Shown piece after piece: positions 46,414-57,355 of a stretch of 64,000 nucleotides of DNA. Both the position numbers and the translations under genes were made by a program. The notes under the pieces were generated by a model. The model did not search any database. It was not told the DNA's origin and worked only from the letters and a program-made list of their open reading frames with translations. Source of the stretch: Zarea fungicola (Eukaryota; Ascomycota; Sordariomycetes; Hypocreales; Cordycipitaceae); contig FWCC01000003.1 in NCBI GenBank assembly GCA_900169235.1, forward strand, positions 1 to 64,000, in the 5' to 3' direction. The first letter of the stretch is position 1. Each line of letters begins with the position of its first letter.

Positions 46414-47025
46414 ATGGCTGCCAACAACCCGCTATTCTCCGCAGCCCTCATCGCCCAGGACGCAGTCTCTGCCTTTCCAGCCGGCTACCATATTCGCCCC
46501 CTCGAAAAGGGCGACTATGCCAAGGGCTTCCTTGAATGCCTGCGGGATCTGACATGGATGGCCCAAGTCACCGAGCCCGAATTCAACGAGCGCTACGATG
46601 AGATGGACACGGGTGGCAAAGGCCCATATTACTACCTAGTCATTGAACAGGCCGGACGCATCGTCGGCACTGGCATGGTTCTCGCTGAGAAGAAATTGTA
46701 AGAAAGAAAATCCTTTTTATTTATATTCTTTGATCCTGTTTTTACTTGAATTTCTAATTCTCCCTTAAAAAAAAGTATTCACAATCGTAACACCGTCGGC
46801 CACATTGAAGAGATTTGTATAGCCAAAGACCGACAGAGCAAAGGCCTGGGTCGTCTGCTCATAAACGCTCTGAATTCCGTCGCTAAAAATGCTGGCTGCG
46901 ACAAGACGATTCTCAACTGCAGCCCGGACAAGCAGGCCTTTTACCAGAAATGCGGCTATGAGAATTCGAGCCTGGAAATGGTCAAACGTTTGGTACCTCC
47001 TACGTTGGGTGCCGAGAAGCAATAA
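46414..47025 (+). CDS. GNA1: Glucosamine 6-phosphate N-acetyltransferase (GNA1)
   Basis: The model is join(46414..46697,46776..47025), giving 177 residues. GNA1 acetylates glucosamine 6-phosphate with acetyl-CoA, a step toward UDP-GlcNAc and hence chitin and glycosylation. Diagnostic stretches are IRPLEKGDYAKGFLECLRDL, the beta-bulge segment GHIEEICIAKDRQSKGLGRL that binds acetyl-CoA (R/QxxGxG/A form), and LNCSPDKQAFYQKCGY at the substrate end. The 78-nt intron ends in an A-rich AAG acceptor. The length matches fungal GNA1. It converges with the WD40 gene over a 222-bp gap. Confidence 0.95.
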
Positions 47026-47247
47026 TGATGATACATTTTGACGAGAAACTGTAACGTGGAAAAGTGAACAAAAAAACGCCCCGGTACAAAGAAATCCAAA
47101 CAAAAAATCCTCATTCTCCAGCAAGATAGCCTGCTGTTTCGTTGAACCTTCTCCGCTCCCCCCTTTGCGCCTACCGTAGGAGACGTTAAATGTACATGAA
47201 CCTTGAAGTGAAAAGAGAAAAAAAAGAAGAAGAAAAGACCCATCGCC

Positions 47248-48844
47248 TCAGCTCCACAGGCATAGCTTGCCGCTGCCGTTACCACCGGCAACCCAGTCCA
47301 TGGTTGGGTGATAGTGGGCTACGGCCGGCACCGCCGTGATGCCGTCGCCGCCGAGCTGTGCAAGCTGACTGCCATCAGATGCAAACAAATCAACAAATCT
47401 GTTCATGTTGCCAATCGCAAACTTTTGGATGCCATCTTTCGGCCGCTGTTGCCACTGGGGCTTTAAAATAGTTACCCAGCGACCCGTTTGATTGTTATGT
47501 CTGACGATGTGCGCGGGTTCCAGTACGGCTTCGTCGATATCCTGGCCTGGGGACCACTTTCCAGCTTCGGAAAAATTGTAGATCTTGATTGTATCGTCGT
47601 AGGACGATGTTGCCAGCTGGCCGCCCGCGCTCCAGGAGGCGTGCGATACAGACAGTCTCGATGAATGCTCTCCAAGGAGGGCCGGGTGCCGCAGATCTCC
47701 CTTGCCAGTAATCTTGCGAAGGTCCCAGATCTTAAGTGTGCGATCCAAAGATGCGGTTGCGAGGAGATGCGGTTGTAACGGATGCAGAGAAAACCCGCCA
47801 ATTTTTTGCTCCGAAAGAGTCCAAATTTCTTCTGAATTCGGCGCACGAATGTCGTATCGCCCGACACTGCCGTCCAGCGTTGCAAAGTAAAGCATGTTTG
47901 GTTCCGAGGCGGCCACGTCCAGTGTCGAAATCGGCATATCGACATCTGCATCTTTCGGTGCAAAGATTTGCGTCGAAACGCCTTTCTCCAGATCCATTTT
48001 TCTTATTGAAGAGTCGTAGGAAGAAGAATATACGGCATTCGCGTCCGTGTAAGAGAATACAAACGACGTGATCGTGCGAGCATGGGTTTTAAATGCCGAA
48101 ATCACAGGATCTGGGATATATGCATCTTCATCGTCATCGTCCACCTCCGGTATAGTCTGAGACCCATCGAAGACGCCCATGGCGCCTTCTTTGTCGCCCG
48201 CGAAAACAATCGGCTTGTCTTCGGTGGGATGAAAACCGAGCGCGTAGACGCGCTGCGGCGTAATCTTGATATCTGCAGGTCATGTTAGTGTTGGGCGAAT
48301 GAATTGCTTGCAGCTGCGACGCACCGTTTGGAGCCCAATGCTCATATAACTTCAGGGAGCTCATCCGGAGTCGCAGCTCCTTAAGACCGGCATCCGTTGT
48401 CTCCTTTATATCGTCCTCCGAAAAGGTCCGTAGGCCAGGCTCCGCACCCCGGAAAATATCTTTCAGTCCATCCATACTGCTGCCATACTTTTTCCCGTCA
48501 ACCACGACATCCCGAAGGTTGAGATCGCCATTGATGCGCATTTTCTTCGATTGTGCCTTGCTGGCCTGGAAGTCTGCCTCGACTTCCAGCTTTCTTTTCA
48601 ACGTTTCATCATCAGCGTTAACGCCAGCCAGGCGTGAACTCATGCGTGTGGGACGCGCTGGTTCTCTTTTAACTACTTCTGCCCGCGGTTTTCTCTTAGA
48701 GGCCGCAACTGGGGCAGGCTTTTTTGGAATAACTTTCTTGGCCGTTGCAGATATGTCTGTAAGAAGGGCTTGATTTGTCGCTATGTTTTCGAGACGCCTT
48801 CTTTCGAAGGCGCTCATTTCAGCAGGCTCCTTTTTCACAGGCAT
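47248..48844 (-). CDS. WD40 DNA-damage-binding protein (CMR1/WDR76 family)
   Basis: The model is complement(join(47248..48272,48325..48844)), giving 514 residues. Exon 1 encodes a basic, Lys/Arg-rich N-terminus with RPTRMSSRLAGVNADDE, typical of CMR1. Exon 2 begins DIKITPQRVYALGFHPTEDK and contains the WD40 propeller (for example TASLDRTLKIWDLRK and TSSYDDTIKIYNF). The C-terminus ends in GSGKLCLWS. CMR1-type proteins bind chromatin and DNA lesions and respond to replication stress in the nucleus. The 52-nt intron has a GTGCGT donor and a CTGCAG acceptor. It is divergent from the Mtf2-like gene. Confidence 0.9.
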
Positions 48845-49196
48845 TTTGCCAATGGTGTGAGAAAAAGAACAGAAATTAGAATTGAAGTAGTTAGTCTCAC
48901 AGCAAAGCCAGGAATCTATCCAAATGCACAGAAGTTGAGAATCGGCGCAAAACGTGAAGTTGAAGTGAACTCAGGGTGGCGTTGAAGCGCGACGTGTCTG
49001 ATGACCCACTTTTGTTAAAGTGCTTTTCGCACGCGAAGTCACGAGCCGGCAAACGGCGAGGCCCCCAGCAAAATTCTTAGTGGCCCACCTGCCTATTCCA
49101 AGGCCCCTGGGTTTTATACCAAGAGCCGAGTTGAACAAGACTAGTAATAACTGGTCATCGAATCATGTTGGAATAGGGTTTATTTCTTCATCCACC
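48845..49196. promoter_or_regulatory. Divergent promoter region of CMR1-like and Mtf2-like genes
   Basis: A 352-bp stretch between divergent starts. The frame of the right-hand gene stays open upstream to about 49020, but composition and ATG context favour 49197. Confidence 0.5.
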
Positions 49197-50456
49197 ATGC
49201 CGCCGAGCTTTCTTCCATTCCTCTATCAAACGAGGACTATCCGGCATGGCGTTCGTCTAGCCAACTTTCGGCAGGCCGTCCGGTTGGCTCACTCATCTTC
49301 TCCCCAGAATGGCCGAAGGGACAACTCAATCCCCTTTGACTGGGAGGACGAGCCGCGTCATGATTTTTCCGGCAAACCATCTACCCAAGAGTCAACAATT
49401 ACACCGTCGGAAGCTGAGATCTTCAAGGGCATCTTTGATGAGATTTCTCAAGGACGAATGCCAGCCGCTAGGAAGCGGTCACCCAATGCCATTCGAGGCC
49501 AACTCGAGCCTACGGAGGTAGTCTCGAGCAGCCCGCTGGAAACCACTGCCAGGTCGATTGTCGATCAGGCGAGACTGGCGGACTTTCGTGACAAGTTTCT
49601 GAGCCGGTATCCATCGTCACTTCGCAGTGCCGCACAGGTTGCTCTGGGTCTGTTTGAGATGCCGGCAAGTGAACAGGGCGCTAGCTCCTATATGGAGTTG
49701 AAAGAAGCAGACGCTGCAAATTGGGCAGAAAGAGCCATGTATAGTCAGCTGCGCTCGGAAGAGAGAGCCCGTGTTGAGGGTCTTATGGGCCGCTGTACTA
49801 CGGATGCGGAGCTGTGGAAACTGATGGAGGACGAGGTCTTTTCACTGCCCAAACGACTCGGAATTGTACAGGATACGGTACAGTCCACAATTGGGAAGAA
49901 AAAAGGAAGGAAGGTCAAGGCAAAGATGAATGCTGTTGTCACAGAAGAGCCCGCTGGTCAAAATGACGAGACCGCCTCGCCTTCCGAAGCCAAGCCTGAC
50001 CGACAGCTAATGGATATTCATGGCCTGCTGTACCCCCACTTCATCAACAATGGTTTGAAGCTTTTCGATACGAAATTTGCCCGCTCATCACCATATGCAT
50101 TCAAAATCCTTCCTCGAGTCAAGGAGCTTGGTCTGCCCTCATATGTCCTCGGCGTGTCGACTCCGTTCTACTCCAAGCTTGCTTCTCTATATTGGACTAG
50201 ATTTGGAGACTCCACCTCGGCGCTCAATATTCTTCAAGAAATGCTATCGACAGGTCTTTATGCCAACGAGGAGTCCAAAGAGGTGGTCGAGAGTATGCGG
50301 GATCACCTGCATGGATGCACCTGGGGCGCGCAGGGGCCGTTTGTCATGGCAATGATGGAGTCGTCACCATACGACGCCAGTCTTTCCCAGAGACTTGAAA
50401 ACATGTACCACCATATCCAAGCCTCTATCATGCAGGAGAAGCAGGATGGCGCATAA
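49197..50456 (+). CDS. Mtf2-like mitochondrial protein
   Basis: The single-exon gene encodes 419 residues from ATG 49197; the frame extends upstream to 49020. The N-terminus (MPPSFLPFLYQTRTIRHGVR) is basic, hydroxylated and lacks acids, as in a mitochondrial presequence. The C-terminal half (LMDIHGLLYPHFINNGLKLF, then LPSYVLGVSTPFYSKLASLY and helical pairs) resembles the Mtf2-like domain of fungal mitochondrial RNA-processing or translation factors. Helical repeats of PPR-like spacing are possible. The family assignment comes from recognition only; mitochondrial targeting is more certain than the exact role. Confidence 0.7.
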   Translation: MPPSFLPFLYQTRTIRHGVRLANFRQAVRLAHSSSPQNGRRDNSIPFDWEDEPRHDFSGKPSTQESTITPSEAEIFKGIFDEISQGRMPAARKRSPNAIRGQLEPTEVVSSSPLETTARSIVDQARLADFRDKFLSRYPSSLRSAAQVALGLFEMPASEQGASSYMELKEADAANWAERAMYSQLRSEERARVEGLMGRCTTDAELWKLMEDEVFSLPKRLGIVQDTVQSTIGKKKGRKVKAKMNAVVTEEPAGQNDETASPSEAKPDRQLMDIHGLLYPHFINNGLKLFDTKFARSSPYAFKILPRVKELGLPSYVLGVSTPFYSKLASLYWTRFGDSTSALNILQEMLSTGLYANEESKEVVESMRDHLHGCTWGAQGPFVMAMMESSPYDASLSQRLENMYHHIQASIMQEKQDGA

Positions 50457-50843
50457 TGTGTCACGCCTGTACATCTACATGCATGAGGCCGCGTGTATCA
50501 CCACTATCCTGTATTTTTATTGTAATCTAGTGTAAACATATCCGAAAGACAAATTAATTTTTTGATAGAACACGCCGGTCCGGTACAGCGTAAGCTTAAC
50601 CCTATGAAGACAAACAAGCCCGCATTCGACTTGGCGAAGGCTGTGTGGAGCTGCCGACTATCGGCGCTCCGTCGGCGGCAATCCCTTCGGCAAGTAATTG
50701 CCAACGGCCGCCGCCGCCGCGCCGCCGCACCTCAGTGCTCCTACGCTGCATTTACATCGCACTCACCAGATCGCGGGGAAAGGCAACGGCTACGCACAAT
50801 TTAATTGGGCTTATGAGACAAGGCTGAAATCTGATCACACGTC
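50457..50843. other. Intergenic interval with the promoter of the Zn2Cys6 gene
   Basis: The two flanking genes are in tandem. No gene is supported, and no clear TATA element is seen. Confidence 0.5.
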
Positions 50844-53117
50844 ATGGATAGAAACCAACGTGCAGAGACTCCGCCTGTACAACCGCGTCGCCGACCCAAC
50901 AACAGTAATGTCTGTACACAGTGCCGACGCCAAAAACAAAAGGTACCAAGCAGATAAATGGGAAACTCAAGGCGTTTCTTGTATTAATCAAAGAAATAGT
51001 GCGATAGACAGACGCCATGCGCAAACTGTGTAAGACGGGGCATTCCTCACATGTGCCACCTTCCCGGTGGCCAACAGTCTGCCGCGTCGCGAACTGCCAG
51101 TAGCCAAGCATCCCATGCCGTCCAAAGCGGCAGCTCGGCGAGTCCAGGAAATGTAGCGCAGACTACACCCAACAGCCAAAGGACCGCGCAAAGTCCGCTT
51201 CCAGAAACCCAGACGCGGCTCACGGGGTCAACCAATGCCGGCCAAATATGGAACTCGCGGGGGGCACCATCATATCATGGCAGCTCCTACTTTGGATTTC
51301 AGTCAGCGGCTTCCATGATGCATATGGAAAGCCCCGATCTTCCCATCGGTATGAATGGGATCCATGCCAACATTGCCCGCAGTGGCCTGCACAGGGATGA
51401 AAAGGGACCATACGATCACATTTGGGAACTGGTGGGCTATCTACCCCGCCGCAAGGCCGTGGTGGATCAGCTAGTCCAGAGATATTTTGACGAACTAAAT
51501 GATGTACATGACTGTGTTGATGAGGCTACGTTTCGAGCGAGTTACGATGCGTTTTGGAATCGGAAATGGGGCGACGACGATCTCACTGCCGTGGATCTAC
51601 GCTGGCTGAGCTTGCTGTTTATGATGCTGGCCTTTGCTGTACTTTTAAACAGTTCCCTTGACGCAACCATCGAGGCGCAAAGAGACGGCGAAAAAACCTC
51701 TGTTCAGTTCTTTTGGGCCTGTCGCAAGGCGATTGTGTTGGCGCCAACCTTTACAGGTGAAAGCCCAGACCTGGTTCGAGCAGGCATCCTGGTCAGTCGG
51801 TTCTTGATGTACTTTGGGCGAAAGACTGAGGCCTGGCTCACGTCAAGCTTTGCGATTCGCATGGCGCAGGCGCAGGGGATGCACATTGATGGAGAGAGCT
51901 GGGGGTTTCCAGCCAAGGTGCTGGAGTCTCGGCGTCGCCTTTGGTGCAAGCTATACTCGCTCGACCGCTGCGTCTCGCTCGCCGTTGGCAGGCCGTATAG
52001 CATACATAGCAAACACTGCACGCAGATGAATATGCGCAACATATGGGTCGACGATATGACGTCCGAAGAAGCCAAGACGGCCGTCGAACAGCCACTACAC
52101 GAGCCCACGCCAACGCTCTACTACCGCTACCAGCAGCAGCTCTCTGGCATCCTGGGCGACATCCACGACGAGTGCTATGGCCTCCTCCCGTCAGCAACGT
52201 CCTACAGCACATATGAGAAAGTGCTCGACCTCGACCGCGTGCTGGTGGAATGGGCCGCCAAGCTGCCCGACTACTTCCGCCTCGAGGACCCAGACCTGTC
52301 CCTGGACGCTGCGCGCACTTTTCTCTACTGGCAACGCGTGTACCTGCACTCGAGCTACCATTTCGCGCGCATCACGCTGCACCGCACGTACATGCTGCTC
52401 GAGTCCGTCACGGACCGGTTCCAGTACAGCCGCGACGCCTGCATCCGCTCCGCGTGCGCCGACCTCAAGCTCAAGCTGGGTTTCCGGTACCGGAACATGG
52501 CGGACCGCCTCAAGGCCGGCGGAGCGATGCACAACCTCTTCAACAGTGCACTGGTGCTCGGCATCATTGCCGTGCGCGACCCGGTGTCGCAGTGGACGAG
52601 CGCGATCCTCGACGACCTGGCCGCATACTGCGAGAGGCAGCGCGCGGACATTTGGGCGAATGAATTTGTGCTGATTGAAGTCAAGGTGATTGAGCTGTGC
52701 ATCTCTACGGCAAAGAAGCTGCGGCGGGACTATCAAAATAATATTCATAATAATAATTCGAATACGACAGGCAGCGGCAGTGGCAGCACGGACAGGCGCG
52801 CCACCATGCCTGGTTCCGGCTACAACATGCCATCGCAAGCCACTGTGTCAGAGGTCGAAATGCCGAGACAGCCAATGCAGGCCGGCGGCGGCGGCCTAAG
52901 ATTCCCCAGTGGTTTCATGCAGCAACTGCACCAGACAGATGCGCCCAGCATTCCAGAGGATGCTTCAGGTGTGTGGGATGCCGCGACGGCCACCACCACC
53001 TTTGGCGCGGGCGAGAGCTGGCTTGAGAACTGGTTCGGTCCATCACGGAACTTTTCTGAGCCTATCGACTACCAATTCTGGGAAGACTTGGTAGGGTCGC
53101 TAGAGGCCCGGCAGTAG
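50844..53117 (+). CDS. Zn2Cys6 fungal-specific transcription factor
   Basis: The model is join(50844..50942,51000..53117), giving 738 residues. The 57-nt intron (GTACCA donor, AATAG acceptor) lies inside the zinc cluster. After splicing, six cysteines appear at 24, 27, 34, 40, 43 and 52 (C-x2-C-x6-C-x5-C-x2-C-x8-C), the GAL4-type binuclear cluster. A Ser/Gln/Thr-rich linker follows. The fungal_trans middle homology region covers about 150-420, with FMYFGRKTEAW-type and LWCKLYSLDRCVSLAVGRPY segments. The C-terminus is Asn/Ser/Gly-rich. The protein should be a nuclear DNA-binding regulator. The missing first exon would hide the zinc cluster, so ATG 51051 is not the true start. The regulated pathway is unknown. 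Confidence 0.9.
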
Positions 53118-54473
53118 CGGGACGGGCTTGGAAGCAAATGAAGGGCTTTTGCACTTGCAAATTTCTAATAATAATACCTTGATAGCTAATGTTCCGTATG
53201 CGAAGCGTGACAAGGTTTGCTTGTATTGTCCGCCCAGAGAGCTACCAAAGCGCTAGACTGGTTCAGGTTGCGGCAGGGCGTTCAGCTCCTTCAGCTCCAA
53301 TTCTACTGCCCTCGCCTAGACTCTCTTTGACAGCAACGCGGATCAGAGAAAAAGAAAAGGCGGAGCCCAGCGTGACAGTGGCTGTATGCGAGCCCCGATT
53401 AAGCTTTAATTTACGGCTCGCCGGCCATAGAATGTGAATTAGGGCGACGATCCCTCTTTCTCAAAACGGGCACGCGCGACTCAGTGCATTAAGGTGGACA
53501 ACATCACGGGGTTCTCCATGGCTCAAGGCAGCTAGGTGCTAACCCAAGTTTCATATGTATACACTTCATTGAGAGAGCAGTGAACAAAGCAGCTTGCTGT
53601 GAGAAGGTGGAGGAAAAAGCAAAAGGCTACCGTGAGTAGTGGTTTGCCTAGCATGAATCACCACGTCTGAGTGCACCCAATAGGTCGCAACGCTCGACCC
53701 TGTAATCTATCGACGCGCCGATTTCTTGGCGTCCATACAAATGCAAAGATACACTGAATTGCCAATCCACGTGCGAATCAAAAGGAAATTAAACCACGTC
53801 AAACAGATGAAACTGATCCCTGCATGGTGTGTATTGTTTTAGACACATTAGGCGAGAGAGCAGCTTGATCAAAAGGCATTCACGGCAAGGGACTTGCTCC
53901 ACTCTTGAAGCTGAACTTGGGCGCATCCGTTTTTGGTTGGGCTCGTACAGTTGTGTACCAAATACAAAGCTCCAGATAATAGCATGCTGAGCCTGCTTCT
54001 GCGGCCTGACCACTGAAAAGCACAGACTGTACGCCGTTACGCCTTTCTCATTCAGCTTCTGGCGGGTCCAGGCTGCTTTCAGCCACGAGGAGCCGTGTAT
54101 TCCAGATTGTACGAGGGTACTTGGACTCGGACATTATATTGCGCCTGTGAAAGTCAGCCCTGCCAACACAAGGCTGTTTTGTGAGGGCGAACCAGGACCA
54201 AGCAAAAGTTTTGTGTACTTGGGTCTAGCAAGTCACAAAGTAGCGGCCTGACCTTGGTAGAGAGCCAGAATCAAGTGTGGTATTTAAAAAAGGGAGGCAA
54301 GGGCCTATCTGGTTCTAGAGTTTTTAGTTCCCAAACAGTTCTCGTTTTCTATTTTTGCTTCAATCCTCTTAATATTAGTCGCTCCCTCCTTCTTCATTCC
54401 CTTCCTTCATCAAACCCATTTCGCCCGATATTTATTGAAAATCCTAAAGCATCACCAACCTAAAACGTATACA
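53118..54473. other. 1.36-kb intergenic interval before the PLAC8 gene
   Basis: No gene is supported. A TATTTAAAA element near 54280 and a CT-rich leader up to the ATG suggest a strong PLAC8 promoter. Confidence 0.5.
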
Positions 54474-55176
54474 ATGTCTGCTCCTGTTGAGAAGCCTGCC
54501 GACGCCAACACGGCTCCTGCTCCCATCATGAACCAACAACAGCAACAGCCTGTTCAGCCCGCCGCCGCTCCTGCTCCTGCTCCGGCCCAAGGTGGTCCCA
54601 TCAACGACCAAGATATGAAGGTTTGGACCACCAGGGCCAACGACATCTTGGCCCGCCCCTCGGAGCACCTCAACTCCAGCTCGCCGGCCGGTGCTCAGTC
54701 GTGGGCTGCCGGCTTCTTTGACTGCTTCAACCCCATTGACACCTGCCTGGTTACTTGCTGCGTGCCATGTGTTACCTTTGGCAAGGCCCAGCACCGCATG
54801 CACCGCTCCGGTGAGCTCGAAGGATATGAGCCCGTCAACACTAGCGTAAGTGAAGATTGAATCGACAAGAATGAAGGGGGAAAAATAGATTATTTCTTTT
54901 ACTAATAACTTAAAACAACAGTGCCTTCTGCTTGTTGGTGCCGCTTACGTCGGCTGCTTCTGCATCCCGGTTGCCATGCAGCGCCAGATGCTCCGCGAAA
55001 AGTACAATCTCGAAGGCAACTGCGCCGAGGACATTCTCCGATCCTGGTGCTGCGGATGCTGCACCATTATTCAGCACGACAAGGAGGCCGAACACCGCGA
55101 AGCGCTCCTCCGCCAGGGCAGCGTCGACACGCAGTACAAGGCCAACACTGGCGGCATGACATACCCTGCCCAGTAA
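54474..55176 (+). CDS. PLAC8 (Cys-rich) family protein
   Basis: The model is join(54474..54845,54922..55176), giving 208 residues. The N-terminal 50 residues are Pro/Ala/Gln-rich. The PLAC8 domain has the cysteine-dense segment FDCFNPIDTCLVTCCVPC and, after the 76-nt intron, a hydrophobic stretch (CLLLVGAAYVGCFCIPVAMQ) followed by SWCCGCCTIIQHDKEAEHRE. These are the hallmark pieces of PLAC8/FCR1-like proteins. The hydrophobic segments suggest membrane association. Plant and fungal relatives have been linked to metal resistance or cell size, but no specific function can be assigned here. Codon use is strongly biased to C-ending codons, suggesting high expression. It converges with the FAH-family gene. 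Confidence 0.9.
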
Positions 55177-55453
55177 ATGCAGCGGCCAATCTTTACCAAG
55201 AACATTGGGGGATAATTTCCGACTTTCTTTCTTTCCTTTTTCGACCAGATTTGGTAATGATTTCTTGCAAAGGTCTTCCTTTATATACCCGTGTTGAATT
55301 ATTAATCTCTTTTGGGTTCAGGCGGGCTTTCATACCGCCATATTTCGCGCTCTCTAATAAGAACTAAATATTCCTTTGTTTATATAATCTAGGTTAGAAT
55401 AAATGGAACTGTTATTCTTCTCTACAACTCAACCTTGGTTCATTTTTTTTTGT

Positions 55454-56655
55454 CTATAGTCTTGCGTGCGAAGTGTTGTCGGCGATGATGGGGTTCACCA
55501 GAGTCCCGAGTAGCCGCCCGATACCAACTTTGAGCTCACAGCCTGGACTTAGATACCGAGGTGGTTGGTGGCTGTGACCGATGCCAGATGGGGTTCCCGT
55601 CAAGATGACGGTGCCTCTGGGCAACGTTGTGTCCTGGATTTCGTCAGTGCCTTTGGGGTGTTTTATTTTAGTTTGTTTTGCGTCACATACCTTGGACAAG
55701 TATGATACAATTTCAGCAGGAGAGAAAATCATGTCAGTGGTCGTGCCGTCTTGCACTATTTCACCATTGATAATTGTCTGCATGGACAGCTGCAGTGGCC
55801 CTGCCAGACGCTGCGCCGAGACGAGGGTCGGGCCTAATGGGCAGAACCCATCGTAGCCCTTGCAGTACCCCCACTGCGAGGTCTTTCCCTGGACATCTCG
55901 GCATGTTATGTCATTGGCGGTCGTGAAGCCCAAAATGTAGTCAGCCGCGGAGGCCACATCAACATTTTTGCAGTCCTTGCCAATGACAATGGCGAGTTCA
56001 ACCTCCGCGTCGACGGCCAACGAGGCGGAGCGCGGCACGATGACAGGATCCAAAGGATTATTCAAGCAGCCAGCGGGCTTCATGAATACTTCTGGTACCG
56101 TGGGGAGGGGAAGGTTGAGTTCGGCCTGTTTTATGCATGAGTATCATATCATTCTACCGCCAAAAAAAAAAAGAGAGGGGAAATTGGTTGGTGAAACTCA
56201 CTGCATGATCTTTGAAGTTTAGACCGATACACCGAATTGTGCCCACTTCTTGAGGTGCAATGGGAGAGAGAAGCTTGTGACTGTTTTAGCACAATGCTTG
56301 GACAAGAATTAAGCAAAGTTACTTAAGTAGCTAACCTTTTGAATGGAGGCAATCTCGCCTGTGAAGCTGCCGATTTCCAAAGCAGAGGCGGCGCTGCTAA
56401 CCTGTACTTCGACATTGTGGCCAGCAGCCAAGGCAAGGCCGACTATGTCCAAGGTCAACACAACAATCCTTTTTACACACCGGGAGAAATAATAGTACTC
56501 ACTGTCCAGGTTTTCCTCTAATGGCTCGCCACAAAGCTCTCTGCCATCTTCTGAAATAAACCGAACAAAGCGGCTCCAAATCTATTGGCAATGTTATGTT
56601 AGCAAAAGAAGGCTTGTTCCAGAATATGCTAGCGACTTACAGGTGAGACGGTCAT
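55454..56655 (-). CDS. Fumarylacetoacetate hydrolase (FAH) family protein
   Basis: The model is complement(join(55454..55633,55691..56125,56202..56273,56336..56442,56503..56581,56641..56655)), giving 295 residues. All five introns (53-76 nt) fit in phase; exon 1 holds only five codons and exon 4 uses an AAG acceptor. The catalytic fold appears as GTIRCIGLNFKDHA, VDAEVELAIVIGKD (metal-binding acidic residues), GFTTANDITCRD and LTGTPSGIG. FAH-family enzymes hydrolyse acylpyruvates or decarboxylate related keto acids, often in aromatic catabolism. The length fits the acylpyruvase/ureidoglycolate-lyase-like branch better than true fumarylacetoacetase. It is divergent from an ACS-family transporter. 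Confidence 0.9.
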
Positions 56656-57355
56656 GGCGATAAGTTGTGCTTGAGATAAAGAGTACTGGTTCAAGTAAAG
56701 GCAGCAACATACAACCAAACCCAAGCACTTTAGCAAATAAAGGAGCCAAAGTAATTGAAATCATTACGTAGATAAGTAAGTCAGCTCTTCTTCGAATTCC
56801 CAACTGCCGTTACCGACGCCGGAGCATCGCCGACGACTCGCCGACCCCGGAAACTCAAAATCGGCGACGCTACGGCGACGCTACGGCCGCACATCCCCAG
56901 CATAGGCTGTTCTACAGTCGCCACTCCCCAAGTTTATATGCAAGATTGCAAGATTGGCGGCAAGCAAGAGTCATTCTCCGACAAGATAGCCACTTACCGC
57001 GCTCTATTTTGCGGGCATACATGCACAATCCGTATCATTCTTGGCTCGGAACACGATAGATGATAGGCGCCTTCGGCGACGCCACGTCCGTGACGTTTTA
57101 TCTCAGCCTGCCTGCTCGCTCAGCATCGGACTAAAACAAATTGCTTCCTTCTTTGCCCCAAACACAATCGTTCCCCAGATTCCACTACCCAGGATCAGCC
57201 CCATACCATGCCCATCCCATACCTCATGCTTATGTCCCCAGTCATGCAAACCATCACATATAACTAACAGCCTCGCTCCTACCTTTGCCTTTGAGACAAT
57301 TCACCTGGCTGTTTACCTTTAACTGGCATATTTCCTCAAATATTTCTTTTGAACC
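56656..57355. promoter_or_regulatory. Divergent region of the FAH-family and MFS genes
   Basis: 700 bp shared by the two promoters. A direct repeat cggcgacgctacggcgacgc lies near 56865-56885, and several cgccgac/gtcggcg strings cluster at 56815-56880. They could be regulator sites, but this was not tested. Confidence 0.5.

Noticed and set aside
51051..53117. ATG at 51051 as the start of the transcription factor
   Set aside because: A 57-nt intron upstream joins exon 1 in phase and completes a perfect Zn2Cys6 cluster.
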